Shown here: one piece after another, positions 25,271 through 33,711 of the stretch
Layout of the letters: each line of letters opens with the position of its first letter
Position numbering within the stretch: position 1 is the first letter of the stretch
Source: G963668345 sp965226215
Lineage (GTDB): Bacteria; Acidobacteriota; Terriglobia; Bryobacterales; UBA6623
Assembly: GCA_965226215.1 (NCBI GenBank)
Contig: CBDDCH010000002.1
Coordinates: forward strand, 744,001 to 808,000
Length of the DNA: 64,000 nucleotides
Direction of reading: 5' to 3'
Made by a program: the position numbers and the translations under genes
The notes under the pieces: generated by a model
Seen by the model: the letters and a program-made list of their open reading frames with translations, nothing else
Told to the model about the DNA's origin: nothing
Database searches by the model: none

Positions 25271-26986
25271 ATGAAACGTTGGCGCTACCGCGAGTTCGAC
25301 CCTGCTGTCGTTGATCGACTCCAGGCCGAGAACGGACTGTCTCGCCTGCTGGCTGTTCTGTTGGCCCAACGTAATATCACCGACCCCGAGCAAGCCGCCC
25401 GGTTCCTCCAGCCTGAGCTGACCCAGCTCCACGATCCCTATCGCATGCTCGGTATGAAGCGCGCCGTCGAGCGCCTACTCCGAGCCATTCATCAGCAGGA
25501 GCGCATCCTGATTTACGGCGACTACGACGTGGATGGGACCACCGGTGTCGTTGTACTTCGCAAAGCGATCGAGTTGGCGGGAGGAAGCGCCGACTTCCAC
25601 GTCCCGCACCGCGTCAAAGACGGCTACGGCATGCGGCAGGACGTCATCGAACGAGCAGCCCACGACCAGGTCAGGCTCGTTGTTAGCGTCGATACCGGGA
25701 TCCGGGAAAGGGCTGTCGTCCAGCGGGCCAACGAGCTTGGCATCGACTGCATCATTACCGACCATCACTTGCCGGAAGAGGCGGTGCCACCCGCCCTTGC
25801 GGTTCTGAACCCGAACCAGTCGGGCTGCGGCTATCCGGACAAGAATCTGTCCGGCGCGGGGGTGGCCTTCAAACTGTCGCAAGCGCTCCTCTCCGGCCTC
25901 GAGTGGGCTCCCTCGCGGCTGCACTCCGTGCTTCATTCGATGCTCAAAGTCGTTGCCATCGGCACGGTCGCTGACGTTGTGCCGTTGCTCGGGGAGAACC
26001 GAGTGTTTGTGACGCTCGGTATCAAGGGACTACGACAACCCCGAAACCCCGGCCTCAAGGCGTTGCTCGACGTGGCGGGATTCAGCGCAACCCGGTCTCC
26101 CACTGCCGGAGACGTTGCCTTCCGGCTAGCCCCTCGGCTGAACGCCGCGGGCCGGATGGACAGTGCCCAATCGGTGATCGAGATCCTCACCACCAGCCGG
26201 GCGGAACGCGCTACCCGGATCGCTGAAAACCTCGATCGCTTGAACACCGACCGGCAACAGAGAGAGGATGCGATCGTTACCGAAGTGGTTGAGCGCTTAG
26301 AAGGGATTCCCCCACCGGATGAGGCGCCTTGCATCGTTGAGGCCGGCGAGGCTTGGCACCGGGGCGTCATCGGCATTGTCGCCAGCCGGATCGTGGAGCG
26401 ATACCATCGGCCTACTTTGATCTTGAGTCTCGACACGAAAGAGGGAACAGCCACCGGTTCGGGCCGCACCATCCACGGATTCCACTTGCTGGAGGGCCTG
26501 GAATCCGTGTCGGACTTGTTCGATCGCTTCGGCGGCCATCGCCAGGCGGCGGGCTGCACCCTGGCCACCGAGCGCATTCCTGAGTTGCGGCGCCGGCTTA
26601 GCGAGCACGCTCGCCGTGTAATCCAACCGGAAGACTTCGTTCCGACGCTGGATGTCGATTCAGTGATTTCGTTTCAAGAAATCACTGATGAAACCATGGG
26701 CCAGATGACTCGATTGGCTCCTCATGGAGTCGGCAACCCTACGCCCGTGTTTTCGGCGTCCGGCGCACGTTTGCTGGGTCGGCCTCGACTTGTCAAAGAA
26801 AAGCATCTGAAGCTGACGTTGGAACAGCAAGGGGTTTCCCGCGCCGCGATAGGGTGGCGGATGGGTGATCGCATAGATGGCCTGGAGCCAAGCCAAGCGT
26901 TAGACGTCGCCTTTTCCATCGAGCGTGACTACTATTGGGGTGGCTGGCAGCTCGTCCTGCGAGATTTTCGGGAAGCCGAAAGCTAG
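25271..26986 (+). CDS. recJ: Single-stranded-DNA exonuclease RecJ
   Basis: 571 residues from ATG 25271 (MKRWRYREFDP). DHH-family motifs appear in order: motif I LIYGDYDVDGTTG, motif II LVVSVDTGI, motif III CIITDHHLPEE, motif IV with LNAAGRMDSAQ, and the DHHA1 part with ASRIVERYHRP, ATGSGRTIHGFHLLE and FGGHRQAAG. The C-terminal OB domain follows (GNPTPVFSASGARLLG). It degrades ssDNA 5' to 3' in recombination and mismatch repair, using Mn2+/Mg2+ bound by the Asp/His motifs. In motif II the residue after DTGI is R-E rather than the usual S/C-containing segment; the other motifs look normal. Confidence 0.95.
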   Translation: MKRWRYREFDPAVVDRLQAENGLSRLLAVLLAQRNITDPEQAARFLQPELTQLHDPYRMLGMKRAVERLLRAIHQQERILIYGDYDVDGTTGVVVLRKAIELAGGSADFHVPHRVKDGYGMRQDVIERAAHDQVRLVVSVDTGIRERAVVQRANELGIDCIITDHHLPEEAVPPALAVLNPNQSGCGYPDKNLSGAGVAFKLSQALLSGLEWAPSRLHSVLHSMLKVVAIGTVADVVPLLGENRVFVTLGIKGLRQPRNPGLKALLDVAGFSATRSPTAGDVAFRLAPRLNAAGRMDSAQSVIEILTTSRAERATRIAENLDRLNTDRQQREDAIVTEVVERLEGIPPPDEAPCIVEAGEAWHRGVIGIVASRIVERYHRPTLILSLDTKEGTATGSGRTIHGFHLLEGLESVSDLFDRFGGHRQAAGCTLATERIPELRRRLSEHARRVIQPEDFVPTLDVDSVISFQEITDETMGQMTRLAPHGVGNPTPVFSASGARLLGRPRLVKEKHLKLTLEQQGVSRAAIGWRMGDRIDGLEPSQALDVAFSIERDYYWGGWQLVLRDFREAES

Positions 26987-27146
26987 GCCCAAGAGCACGA
27001 TCCCGCCCCTAGCTAGCTAGGAGCCCCATAGACATAGAGGCAGCGGTTCATAAACGGCTACCGGACCGGCACTCCTGCGGTTAAGCACCGCGAAGCGGCG
27101 ACGAGGGAAAGAAGCGTGCAGTTAAGCGAGCCGCCTGAGGGCCACT

Positions 27147-27171
27147 AGGACAAACAAGAGTGTTTGTCCCT
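27147..27171. repeat. Palindrome AGGACAAACA-AGAG-TGTTTGTCCCT
   Basis: A 10-bp stem with a 4-base loop lies in the 339-bp spacer between recJ and the TPR gene. It is the GTAGGGACAAAC-type dispersed palindrome. The rest of the spacer holds no gene I can support; GCTAGCTAG at about 27012 is a short self-complementary stretch. Confidence 0.55.
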
Positions 27172-27324
27172 ACTGGGGTTTCGCCACGGCAGCTTTGTTG
27201 CGTTAATCAGCTCTTCGGGACTGGCGCTGTGCACCGCTCCTCGGCCGTTAGACTTAAGAAATGATGGCAGAGCAACGTACTGCTTAGAACGATGACGCGC
27301 TTGGCCACGGAACAAAGACGACGT

Positions 27325-28779
27325 ATGCGGAAGTGCTTCGCGCCAGTAGAACTCTTCCTTATCCTGCTCGCAGCCGCGCCCGCGCTGGCCCAAACGAGTG
27401 CTTGGGAAGAGTCGATGGCCTCGGCCTACGAAGCCTACCAGGCTAGCCGCTTCGCCGAGGCGGAGAAGCTTTTCCTCTCCGCGTTGGACGCCGCCGAGGA
27501 GTTTGGGCCGCAAGACCCGCGATTGGCAACGACCCTGAACAATCTGGCTGAGCTGCAGCGAGCTCAGGGGAGGTACGCCAAGGCGGAGCCCTTGTATAAG
27601 CGTTCGTTGGGCATTCTGGAAAAGGCTCTGGGTCCCGAGCATCCTGATGTGGCCCAGACGGTCAACAACTTAGCGAGTCTATACCGTAGCCAAGGGCGTT
27701 ACGCGCAATCGGAGAGTCTCTACAAGCGCGCCTTGTCGATCCGAGAGACTGCCCTGGGGACGCATCATCCCGATGTGGCCCAGAGCCTCAACAGCTTGGC
27801 CGTTCTTTACGAGGCCCAAGGCAGGCGCGGCGAGGCTGTGCCGCTATTCAAGCGCTCGCTGGAGATCAGGGAAAAAGCGCTTGGGCCCGAGCATCCTAAC
27901 GTGGCGACGAGCTTGAACAACCTGGCGGCGCTTTACGACTCGCAGGGGAGGTATCGGGAAGCGGAGCCTCTCTACAAGCGTTCGCTGGCGATTCTAGAGA
28001 AGGCGCTGGGGACAGAGCACCCGGGCGTGGCCACCGCCCTGAACAATCTCGCGGAGCTTCACCGAGCGGAAGGGAACTACCGCGAGGCGGAACCTCTCTA
28101 CAAGCGTTCCCAAGCGATTCTTGAAAAAACTCTGGGGGCCGAGCATCCTAACGTAGCCACCAGTCTCAATAATCTGGCCGAGCTCTATCGCACGGAGAAG
28201 AAATTCCAGCAGGCCGAGCCGCTCTATCAGCGGGCTCTTGCGATTCAAGAAAAGGCGCTGGGTCCCAAACATCCTTCGGTCGCGCAGACCCTGAACAACC
28301 TTGGCGCCCTTTACAACTTCCAAGGTAAGCGTGAGCAGGCGCTGCCGCTCTTCAACCGGGCCCTGGCAATCGTCGAAGCCGCCTTCGGTACAGAGCACCC
28401 CAACGTGGCGACGACCCTGAACAACCTCGCCGAGCTGTACGACCTGCAAGGGGAGCACCGTCAGGCGCAGGCGCTGCTTCAGAGATCGTTGCGGATTCGA
28501 GAGAAAGCTCTGGGTCCCCAGCACCCGGACGTCGCTCAGAGTCTCAGCAAGCTCGCGAAACTCTACACTTTTGAGGGGAAGTACGCGGAGGCAGAGCCTC
28601 TTCATCAACGTGCCTTGGCGATTCTAGAGAAGACTCTCGGGCCGGAACATCCGAGCACAATCAAGAGCCGGGAAGACTACGGCGAAGTCGTGCGAAAAAT
28701 CAAACAAGAAGAGGCGATCAAGGCCATGGAGGCGCGCAGCAGGGCCTTGAGCGAAGAAGAAGACGGCGGGAAGGAATAA
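27325..28779 (+). CDS. Exported tetratricopeptide-repeat protein (kinesin-light-chain type)
   Basis: About 484 residues if started at MRKCFAPVELFLILL, which gives a clean signal peptide cut after ALAQ. Ten consecutive 42-residue repeats follow, with the consensus YxxAEPLYKRSLxILEKxLG / EHPxVAxxLNNLAxLY. A charged helical C-terminus (KIKQEEAIKAMEARSRALSEE) ends it. Such arrays form a superhelix that binds peptides or proteins; no enzymatic role is expected. The location would be periplasmic or outer membrane. The repeats are alike at the DNA level, so copy number may vary between strains. No clear operon partner. Confidence 0.9.
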   Translation: MRKCFAPVELFLILLAAAPALAQTSAWEESMASAYEAYQASRFAEAEKLFLSALDAAEEFGPQDPRLATTLNNLAELQRAQGRYAKAEPLYKRSLGILEKALGPEHPDVAQTVNNLASLYRSQGRYAQSESLYKRALSIRETALGTHHPDVAQSLNSLAVLYEAQGRRGEAVPLFKRSLEIREKALGPEHPNVATSLNNLAALYDSQGRYREAEPLYKRSLAILEKALGTEHPGVATALNNLAELHRAEGNYREAEPLYKRSQAILEKTLGAEHPNVATSLNNLAELYRTEKKFQQAEPLYQRALAIQEKALGPKHPSVAQTLNNLGALYNFQGKREQALPLFNRALAIVEAAFGTEHPNVATTLNNLAELYDLQGEHRQAQALLQRSLRIREKALGPQHPDVAQSLSKLAKLYTFEGKYAEAEPLHQRALAILEKTLGPEHPSTIKSREDYGEVVRKIKQEEAIKAMEARSRALSEEEDGGKE

Positions 28780-28992
28780 ACACCGCGGTTGCAGGCAACG
28801 TTCGGTTCAAACCCTCCAGGGATATTCGACGTCAAGCTGCGGTGGGCTGTATCCGCCTCCCACCGTGTACTCCGAAAGATTTGGCGGCGTGACCCGGGCG
28901 AGCAGCGTGTGTCCCGAACGTATTTGACCGTCCTTGGGCCAGGCGGCGCCACACCGAACGAGCGGCCAACGCCAACAGCTCACCTCGCGGGA

Positions 28993-29766
28993 CTACCTTC
29001 CGCCGCCGCCTCGTCCACCTCGCGCTACCGGCGCCCCCCCCCCGCGCGATCCGCCCGGCGTGCGCACTCCGTGGGATCGCGGTTGCCCTGAGACGCTCAC
29101 CAGACTCTCGCGTGTGGCCGCCTGCATGACAGTTGCCCTCTCGCGGTGCCACTCATCAAGTGAGTCCTTCTGCGAGCGATCGAATTTCGCAAGCAGGGGT
29201 CTGCCGGCGGGGTCGGCCAACTCCAGGGACCATTTCTTTTTCACTTTGTGTTCGAACCCGTTGGCCGACACAACCGCTTGGCCACCGAAAACCTTAAGTC
29301 CAAGAGACTTGTCGGCTGGGACGTCGAGCCGGTATACCCCGAGCTTTTGAAACTTCACCACTTTGTCACCCGATAAGACGGAGAGCGAGTCTGAATGGGC
29401 GTTGCTCAGCACGTGCAATATGGCGGAACCCGAGATCAGCCGGACTCTAAGGTCGCTCAGGTGGGCCTTGACCATCTCAAACTCGCTATTCTCCCCCATA
29501 CGAAGGATCAGCCCGGGCGCCAGGATGACCTCGACACGGCCTTCTTGGGTGCGCAAATGCTCACCCGCTTCCAGGTGGCGGAGCCGCTTATCGCTGGATA
29601 CCGGCTTTGATTCGCCGACCACCTGTGCTTTACCTTCCACGTGGAAGATCAACCCGGCTTGTCGCGAATAGGGACTCTGCGCCCACGAGGTGACAGCAAA
29701 AAACGCAAGGACGCAGATGACTCCTGCCCACAGGGCTCTTCTACCTTGACCTACGTATCTCGGCAT
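28993..29766 (-). CDS. FecR-domain exported protein
   Basis: 257 residues from MPRYVGQG with a signal peptide (ALWAGVICVLAFFAVTSWAQ). The FecR-like beta domain is visible: LRHLEAGEHLRTQEGRVEVILAPGLILRMGENS and LISGSAILHVLS. A basic C-terminus ends in Arg/Gly/Ala-rich low complexity (GVRTPGGSRGGGAPVARGG). In Acidobacteria such proteins are common and are not linked to a sigma factor; no sigma gene is beside it here. Possibly binds cell wall or partner proteins. The 214-bp region 28780-28992 contains no gene I can support. Confidence 0.75.
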   Translation of the reverse strand: MPRYVGQGRRALWAGVICVLAFFAVTSWAQSPYSRQAGLIFHVEGKAQVVGESKPVSSDKRLRHLEAGEHLRTQEGRVEVILAPGLILRMGENSEFEMVKAHLSDLRVRLISGSAILHVLSNAHSDSLSVLSGDKVVKFQKLGVYRLDVPADKSLGLKVFGGQAVVSANGFEHKVKKKWSLELADPAGRPLLAKFDRSQKDSLDEWHRERATVMQAATRESLVSVSGQPRSHGVRTPGGSRGGGAPVARGGRGGGGR

Positions 29767-30017
29767 GGCTGTCTCTCCCATTGAAGTTATTTGTCGGTCG
29801 GCAACCTATGGTGCCATTTTACACTTCTGTCAGGCACCTTGGACAGCCCCAGATGTAGGGACTGATTAGTTACTCAGTTTCTCAAGCGCGCGGAGTGCCT
29901 GCTGTTATAATTCGGGTGCGGTCGCAGATAGTCTTTCGCCGGTACCGCGTCGGGCGGGCACAGTGGGTTGCCTCTGCGATCCCGCTGTTGGGAGCGGTTA
30001 AGCGGCTCCGAGGAGGT

Positions 30018-30932
30018 ATGGCCATCCCATACGGTCTTCAATGCTTGGCGCCTCGGATTCTGGTGCTTGCTCTGATGGCGGGAGGCAGTAGCGGTGCATT
30101 CGCGGCCGAACTGCTTGCTGATTTCCAGCCTTCGGATCGCGAGAGTCCCCATGGGCTGGTCAGCCGGGTTCGATTCTCCTCCGGCTTGGTGGATTTGCGG
30201 GCCGATGCTCTGATTCAGTCGCCGAAGGGAACGAGAAAGGTCTTTCGCTTCGACGAACCCGTCTGGCTGATTGGATACAAATCCGAGATCGTTGATGCGG
30301 AGGGTAACGCGCCCCGGGAAAACTACCTCTGCCATACATTTTTCGGCGATGAGAACGTCGTGCAGCGGCAGGACCAGCGTGTAAGGGCGATCTATTCCGA
30401 CGGTTTCACGCGCGATGTCCAGCTTCCTGACGGTTTTGGCCTGCCCTTCACGCCCTACGACGATCTGCAGTGGTTTCCGTTGTTCAACAACCGCGGCGAC
30501 AGCCCGACGAAGGTTGGCATGCGGATCGAAGTGAACGTGATTCGCGAAAAGGATCTGAAGAAACCTCTGCAGCGTGTCTACTCCACACTAGTGAGCGTTC
30601 AAATGCCGCACTTGTTCTATGTCCCCCCGGGGCGGCACGAACAGCAGAAGGTGCTCGAGCTTCCCTTTGGCGGCAAGATCCATTTCCTGGGTACCCACGT
30701 TCATCCCCACGGGAAGTCAGTGGAGTTGTTCAACGTCTCGCGCCAAGAAGGCGTTTGGAAGGGGAACATGAAGGGAAAGGGCGGCGACGCTCACATGGAA
30801 GTGTATTCGAGCGCCGACGGTTACACCGTTCGACCCGGCGAGACCTACCGCGTGACCAGCGTCTATGACAACCCAACGACGGAAAAGATCGACGCCATGG
30901 CCGCGGTGTTTATGTTCTATACGGTGGAGTAG
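30018..30932 (+). CDS. Secreted PHM-like copper-binding protein, copy 1
   Basis: About 304 residues with a signal peptide (LVLALMAGGSSGAFAAE). The C-terminal half resembles the CuB domain of peptidylglycine/dopamine monooxygenases: an H-x-H copper motif in LGTHVHPHGKSVELFNVSR, then GYTVRPGETYRVTSVYDN and IDAMAAVFMFY, where the Met corresponds to the third CuB ligand. In the N-terminal half only one candidate His (YLCHTFF) stands where CuA needs three, so a classic two-copper enzyme is unlikely. The next gene, 5 bp downstream, is a paralogue of the same order. The AGGAGGT before ATG 30018 is too close to act normally, so the start is uncertain; an upstream start at 29895 is possible. Confidence 0.6.
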   Translation: MAIPYGLQCLAPRILVLALMAGGSSGAFAAELLADFQPSDRESPHGLVSRVRFSSGLVDLRADALIQSPKGTRKVFRFDEPVWLIGYKSEIVDAEGNAPRENYLCHTFFGDENVVQRQDQRVRAIYSDGFTRDVQLPDGFGLPFTPYDDLQWFPLFNNRGDSPTKVGMRIEVNVIREKDLKKPLQRVYSTLVSVQMPHLFYVPPGRHEQQKVLELPFGGKIHFLGTHVHPHGKSVELFNVSRQEGVWKGNMKGKGGDAHMEVYSSADGYTVRPGETYRVTSVYDNPTTEKIDAMAAVFMFYTVE

Positions 30933-30937
30933 GAAAA

Positions 30938-31831
30938 GTGGCCGCTCGTAGTGCTCACAGTGTGCTTGCGCTTTTGGCGAGTCTCATCGCTCTTGGCGCG
31001 CTATCACCGGCACAGGAGCCGGGCGGCCTCGCTGAAGCCTCCTTAACAACCCCGCAGGCCGTAGAAACCCTGAACTACGTATATGGGCCGTTCGACCTGA
31101 AGGCCGACACTCTGCAGCAGGTCCCGCGGCAGAGAGGTTTTTCCTTTCCCGAAGATGTCTGGCTTGTCGGCTATTCGGCCGCGGTTATTGACTCGAGCGG
31201 GAGTAAGCTTGCCAGGGAGCTGCAATGCCACACCTTCCTTGGCACTGGGATCCCTGAACACCACCGGCGGACCGAGGTAGTGGGACTCTTTTCCGACGGC
31301 TACACCGATTCGATGGACTTGCCCGATGGCTTCGGCCTCTTGTTCAAGGCAGGCGAGAGGATCGCCTGGACGCCGATGTTCAACAATCGAACTCCGCGGT
31401 TGTCGAAGGTCGCGATGCGAGTAGCTTTCCGAATCATTCGCGCCCACAATGCCGAGCGTCCCCTCAAAGCGCTCACGACCACCTTTCGATCGGTTCATTC
31501 TCCCGACCTCTACTTTATTGCGCCCGGGCGGGACGTTCGGGAGACCACTTTCCAGTTACCCGCCGGCACAATCCACGCTATGGGGACACACATCCACCCC
31601 TATGGTGTTTCGATCGAGCTCATCAACCTGACCCGCGAGGAGCCGGTCTGGAAGGCCGTGGGGCGCAGGGATGAAGAAGGCACTCTCGTGTCGATGCCGG
31701 TCTACGAGAACGTCGAGGGCTATACGGTCCGGCCCGACGACCGCTTCAAGTTGGTCGTCGTATACGAAAACACCACCAGCGAGCGGGTCGATGCCATGGC
31801 GGGCATCTTTGTTCTTTACTCGCCTTTTTAG
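30938..31831 (+). CDS. Secreted PHM-like copper-binding protein, copy 2
   Basis: 297 residues from GTG 30938 with a signal peptide (SVLALLASLIALGALSPAQ). It parallels the preceding protein along its length: VWLVGYSAAVIDSSG, LQCHTFLG, FSDGYTDSMDLPDGFGL, then the H-x-H motif in MGTHIHPYGVSIELINLTREE, GYTVRPDDRFKLVVVYEN and VDAMAGIFVLY. The shared HxH and Met support a single CuB-like site. The two genes are 5 bp apart, clearly one operon and an old tandem duplication. Substrate and redox partner are unknown; surface display or periplasmic location is inferred from the signal peptide. Confidence 0.6.
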   Translation: MAARSAHSVLALLASLIALGALSPAQEPGGLAEASLTTPQAVETLNYVYGPFDLKADTLQQVPRQRGFSFPEDVWLVGYSAAVIDSSGSKLARELQCHTFLGTGIPEHHRRTEVVGLFSDGYTDSMDLPDGFGLLFKAGERIAWTPMFNNRTPRLSKVAMRVAFRIIRAHNAERPLKALTTTFRSVHSPDLYFIAPGRDVRETTFQLPAGTIHAMGTHIHPYGVSIELINLTREEPVWKAVGRRDEEGTLVSMPVYENVEGYTVRPDDRFKLVVVYENTTSERVDAMAGIFVLYSPF

Positions 31832-32028
31832 AAGCCCACATTTCTTGCCCATGTGAGATCGTATCTGGCTAACCGGTCGGAGAGCTCCTGCCCTCTCGAC
31901 TTCTCCGACCCCCCGCATGGTCGCAGCTCGACCGGTCGCGGCACGGCCCCACTTTCACCTGGTACGTCCCTTTTCTTCTCTTTGGGGATACCGACTAATT
32001 AGTTGCAATCGTTCGCTTTACCTGTAAA

Positions 32029-33057
32029 TGGGGTATCCACTTGACTCAGGTGACCCCAAGATGTAGTATGCGCCTTCGTGGAGGATTATCCACGCGACCT
32101 GCTCGAGTTCGAGGTACGCTTCGCCAGCGAAGAGGCCTGTCGCGACTATCTGTCCGCGTTGCGCTGGCCGGAGGGTTTCCGCTGTCCGGGATGCGGGCAT
32201 GAGCGGGCTTGGCCGGTGCGCAAAGTGTGGTTCGAATGCGCTCGCTGCGGGCGGCAGACGTCGGTGACCTCGGGCACGATCTTCCAAGACACACGTAAGC
32301 CGCTGCGGCTGTGGTTCCGGGCGATCTGGCACGTCACTTCGCAAAAGAACGGGGTCAGCGCGCTGGGTCTGCAGCGCGTTCTCGGGTTGGGCAGCTATCA
32401 AACCGCGTGGACCTGGATGCACAAGCTGCGGCGAGCGATGGTGCGTCCGGGGCGGGAGCGATTGGCGGGCGTAGTCGAGGTCGATGAGACCTATTGGGGC
32501 GCTGAGGAAGAGGGTGTGAGCGGCCGGCAGACCGAGCGTAAAGCCTTGATTGCAGTAGCCGCGGAAGAGAGAGGCCGCGGGCTAGGACGGATCCGCATGC
32601 AGCGCGTGCGGAACGCATCGGCGGCCAGTTTGATGCCCTTCGTGGAGGAGTCGGTCGAGCCGGGAAGCGTGGTGCACACCGACGGCTGGCTGGGCTACGA
32701 GCCGCTGGAGAAGAAGGGCTACCAGCATCGCATCGTCTTTCTGTCGGGCCGCCGCAAGCAGGCCTCGGAATTATTGCCGAGGGTGCACCAAGCGATCTCG
32801 TTGCTCAAGCGCTGGCTGCTGGGCACGCACCAAGGCGCGGTTAGCCACGAGCATCTGGACTACTACCTCGACGAGTTTGTGTTCCGCTTCAACCGGCGCA
32901 ACTCACGCAGCCGGGGAAAACTCTTCTACCGCCTTGTGCAGCAGGCAGTCGCCGTGGACCCAACGCCGTATCGATCGATCGTCGCCGACTGGGACGCTGA
33001 GGCCCCGTGAGCCCAACCACAAGATGTTGGGGTTGCCTGAGTCAAGTGGATACCACA
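32029..33057 (+). mobile_element. IS1595-family element, copy 1
   Basis: 1029 bp with terminal repeats sharing GGTATCCACTTGACTCAGG. Flanks carry an 11-bp direct repeat TTACCTGTAAA (32018-32028 and 33058-33068), as expected for a direct transposition product. A near-identical copy in reverse orientation is at 46067-47095. Confidence 0.92.
32078..33010 (+). CDS. IS1595-family transposase (ISXO2-like), copy 1
   Basis: 310 residues. An N-terminal zinc ribbon (FRCPGCGHERAWP and FECARCGRQTSVTSGT) is followed by a helical DNA-binding part and an ISXO2-like DDE domain: VVEVDETYWGAEE for the first Asp/Glu, VVHTDGWLGYEPL for the second, and DYYLDEFVFRFNRR with the final acidic residue. All elements of an active enzyme are present. 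Differs from copy 2 by only two residues that I can see (FASEEACRD and NSRSRGKLF here). Confidence 0.93.
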   Translation: MEDYPRDLLEFEVRFASEEACRDYLSALRWPEGFRCPGCGHERAWPVRKVWFECARCGRQTSVTSGTIFQDTRKPLRLWFRAIWHVTSQKNGVSALGLQRVLGLGSYQTAWTWMHKLRRAMVRPGRERLAGVVEVDETYWGAEEEGVSGRQTERKALIAVAAEERGRGLGRIRMQRVRNASAASLMPFVEESVEPGSVVHTDGWLGYEPLEKKGYQHRIVFLSGRRKQASELLPRVHQAISLLKRWLLGTHQGAVSHEHLDYYLDEFVFRFNRRNSRSRGKLFYRLVQQAVAVDPTPYRSIVADWDAEAP

Positions 33058-33198
33058 TTACCTGTAAATTGGGTTGTTTGGTTTTTCTCCGCGTGGTTGA
33101 GCGTGATGCCGGCCTCTCCCACCCCAAGCGTCGAGAGGAGTCTCGACGCGGCACACTGAGAGTGTGCGCCACACGAGAATCGGCCGCTTTCAGCAAGA

Positions 33199-33241
33199 GG
33201 CCGCAGGTACTGGGCCAAACGGCGGCCCAGGCCTGCGCTAC
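33199..33241 (-). repeat. R1 hairpin repeat, copy A
   Basis: In reverse complement it reads GTAGCGCAGGCCTGGGCC, a short centre, then GGCCCAG and CCTGCGGCC: a strong hairpin. Four further copies are at 43341, 48570, 52552 and 53070. It lies in the 650-bp spacer between IS1595 copy 1 and the TonB receptor; I see no gene in that spacer. Confidence 0.7.
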
Positions 33242-33531
33242 AGGATTCGCACACCCCCAACGAGCGAAACAGAGCCGCGAACGCGAGTGAGCGGTCATTA
33301 CTCCATGAAGAATGGAGGTGAGCTTAGCAGCAACCCGGCGACGAGACATATTCCCGAAACGATGCACTTAGGTAGCGAACTTCGGGCTGACAACACCGAC
33401 AGGCTTCTGAAAAAGCGTTCTTGGGCGCTAGATCACAGCGCCGATTCATCACAACCTACTGATTCTGAAGAGTTTTCCGTTGGGGAGGGACAGTGCTTGC
33501 CGCTCCTCGGTGCTTCCGCTCACAAATTCGC

Positions 33532-33561
33532 TTGACACGCCTTGCGCAAGCATGCTATCAA
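33532..33561 (+). promoter_or_regulatory. Promoter of the TonB receptor gene
   Basis: Perfect TTGACA at 33532-33537, an 18-bp spacer, then TATCAA at 33556-33561. A leader of about 140 bases precedes the start codon; the spacer contains the palindromic TTGCGCAA. Confidence 0.5.
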
Positions 33562-33711
33562 TGTAGCGTCTAGGGGCACGGTTAGAGTTTGGCTTGTATT
33601 GCCTTCACAATTTCGATTTTCGTGCAACGTCCGCGGTCGTTGTGCCGTGGTGTAAGCGGCCGATTTGTCCGTTCAACCTAATTACGCAACCTCTAGGGGG
33701 GGGATAGAACC

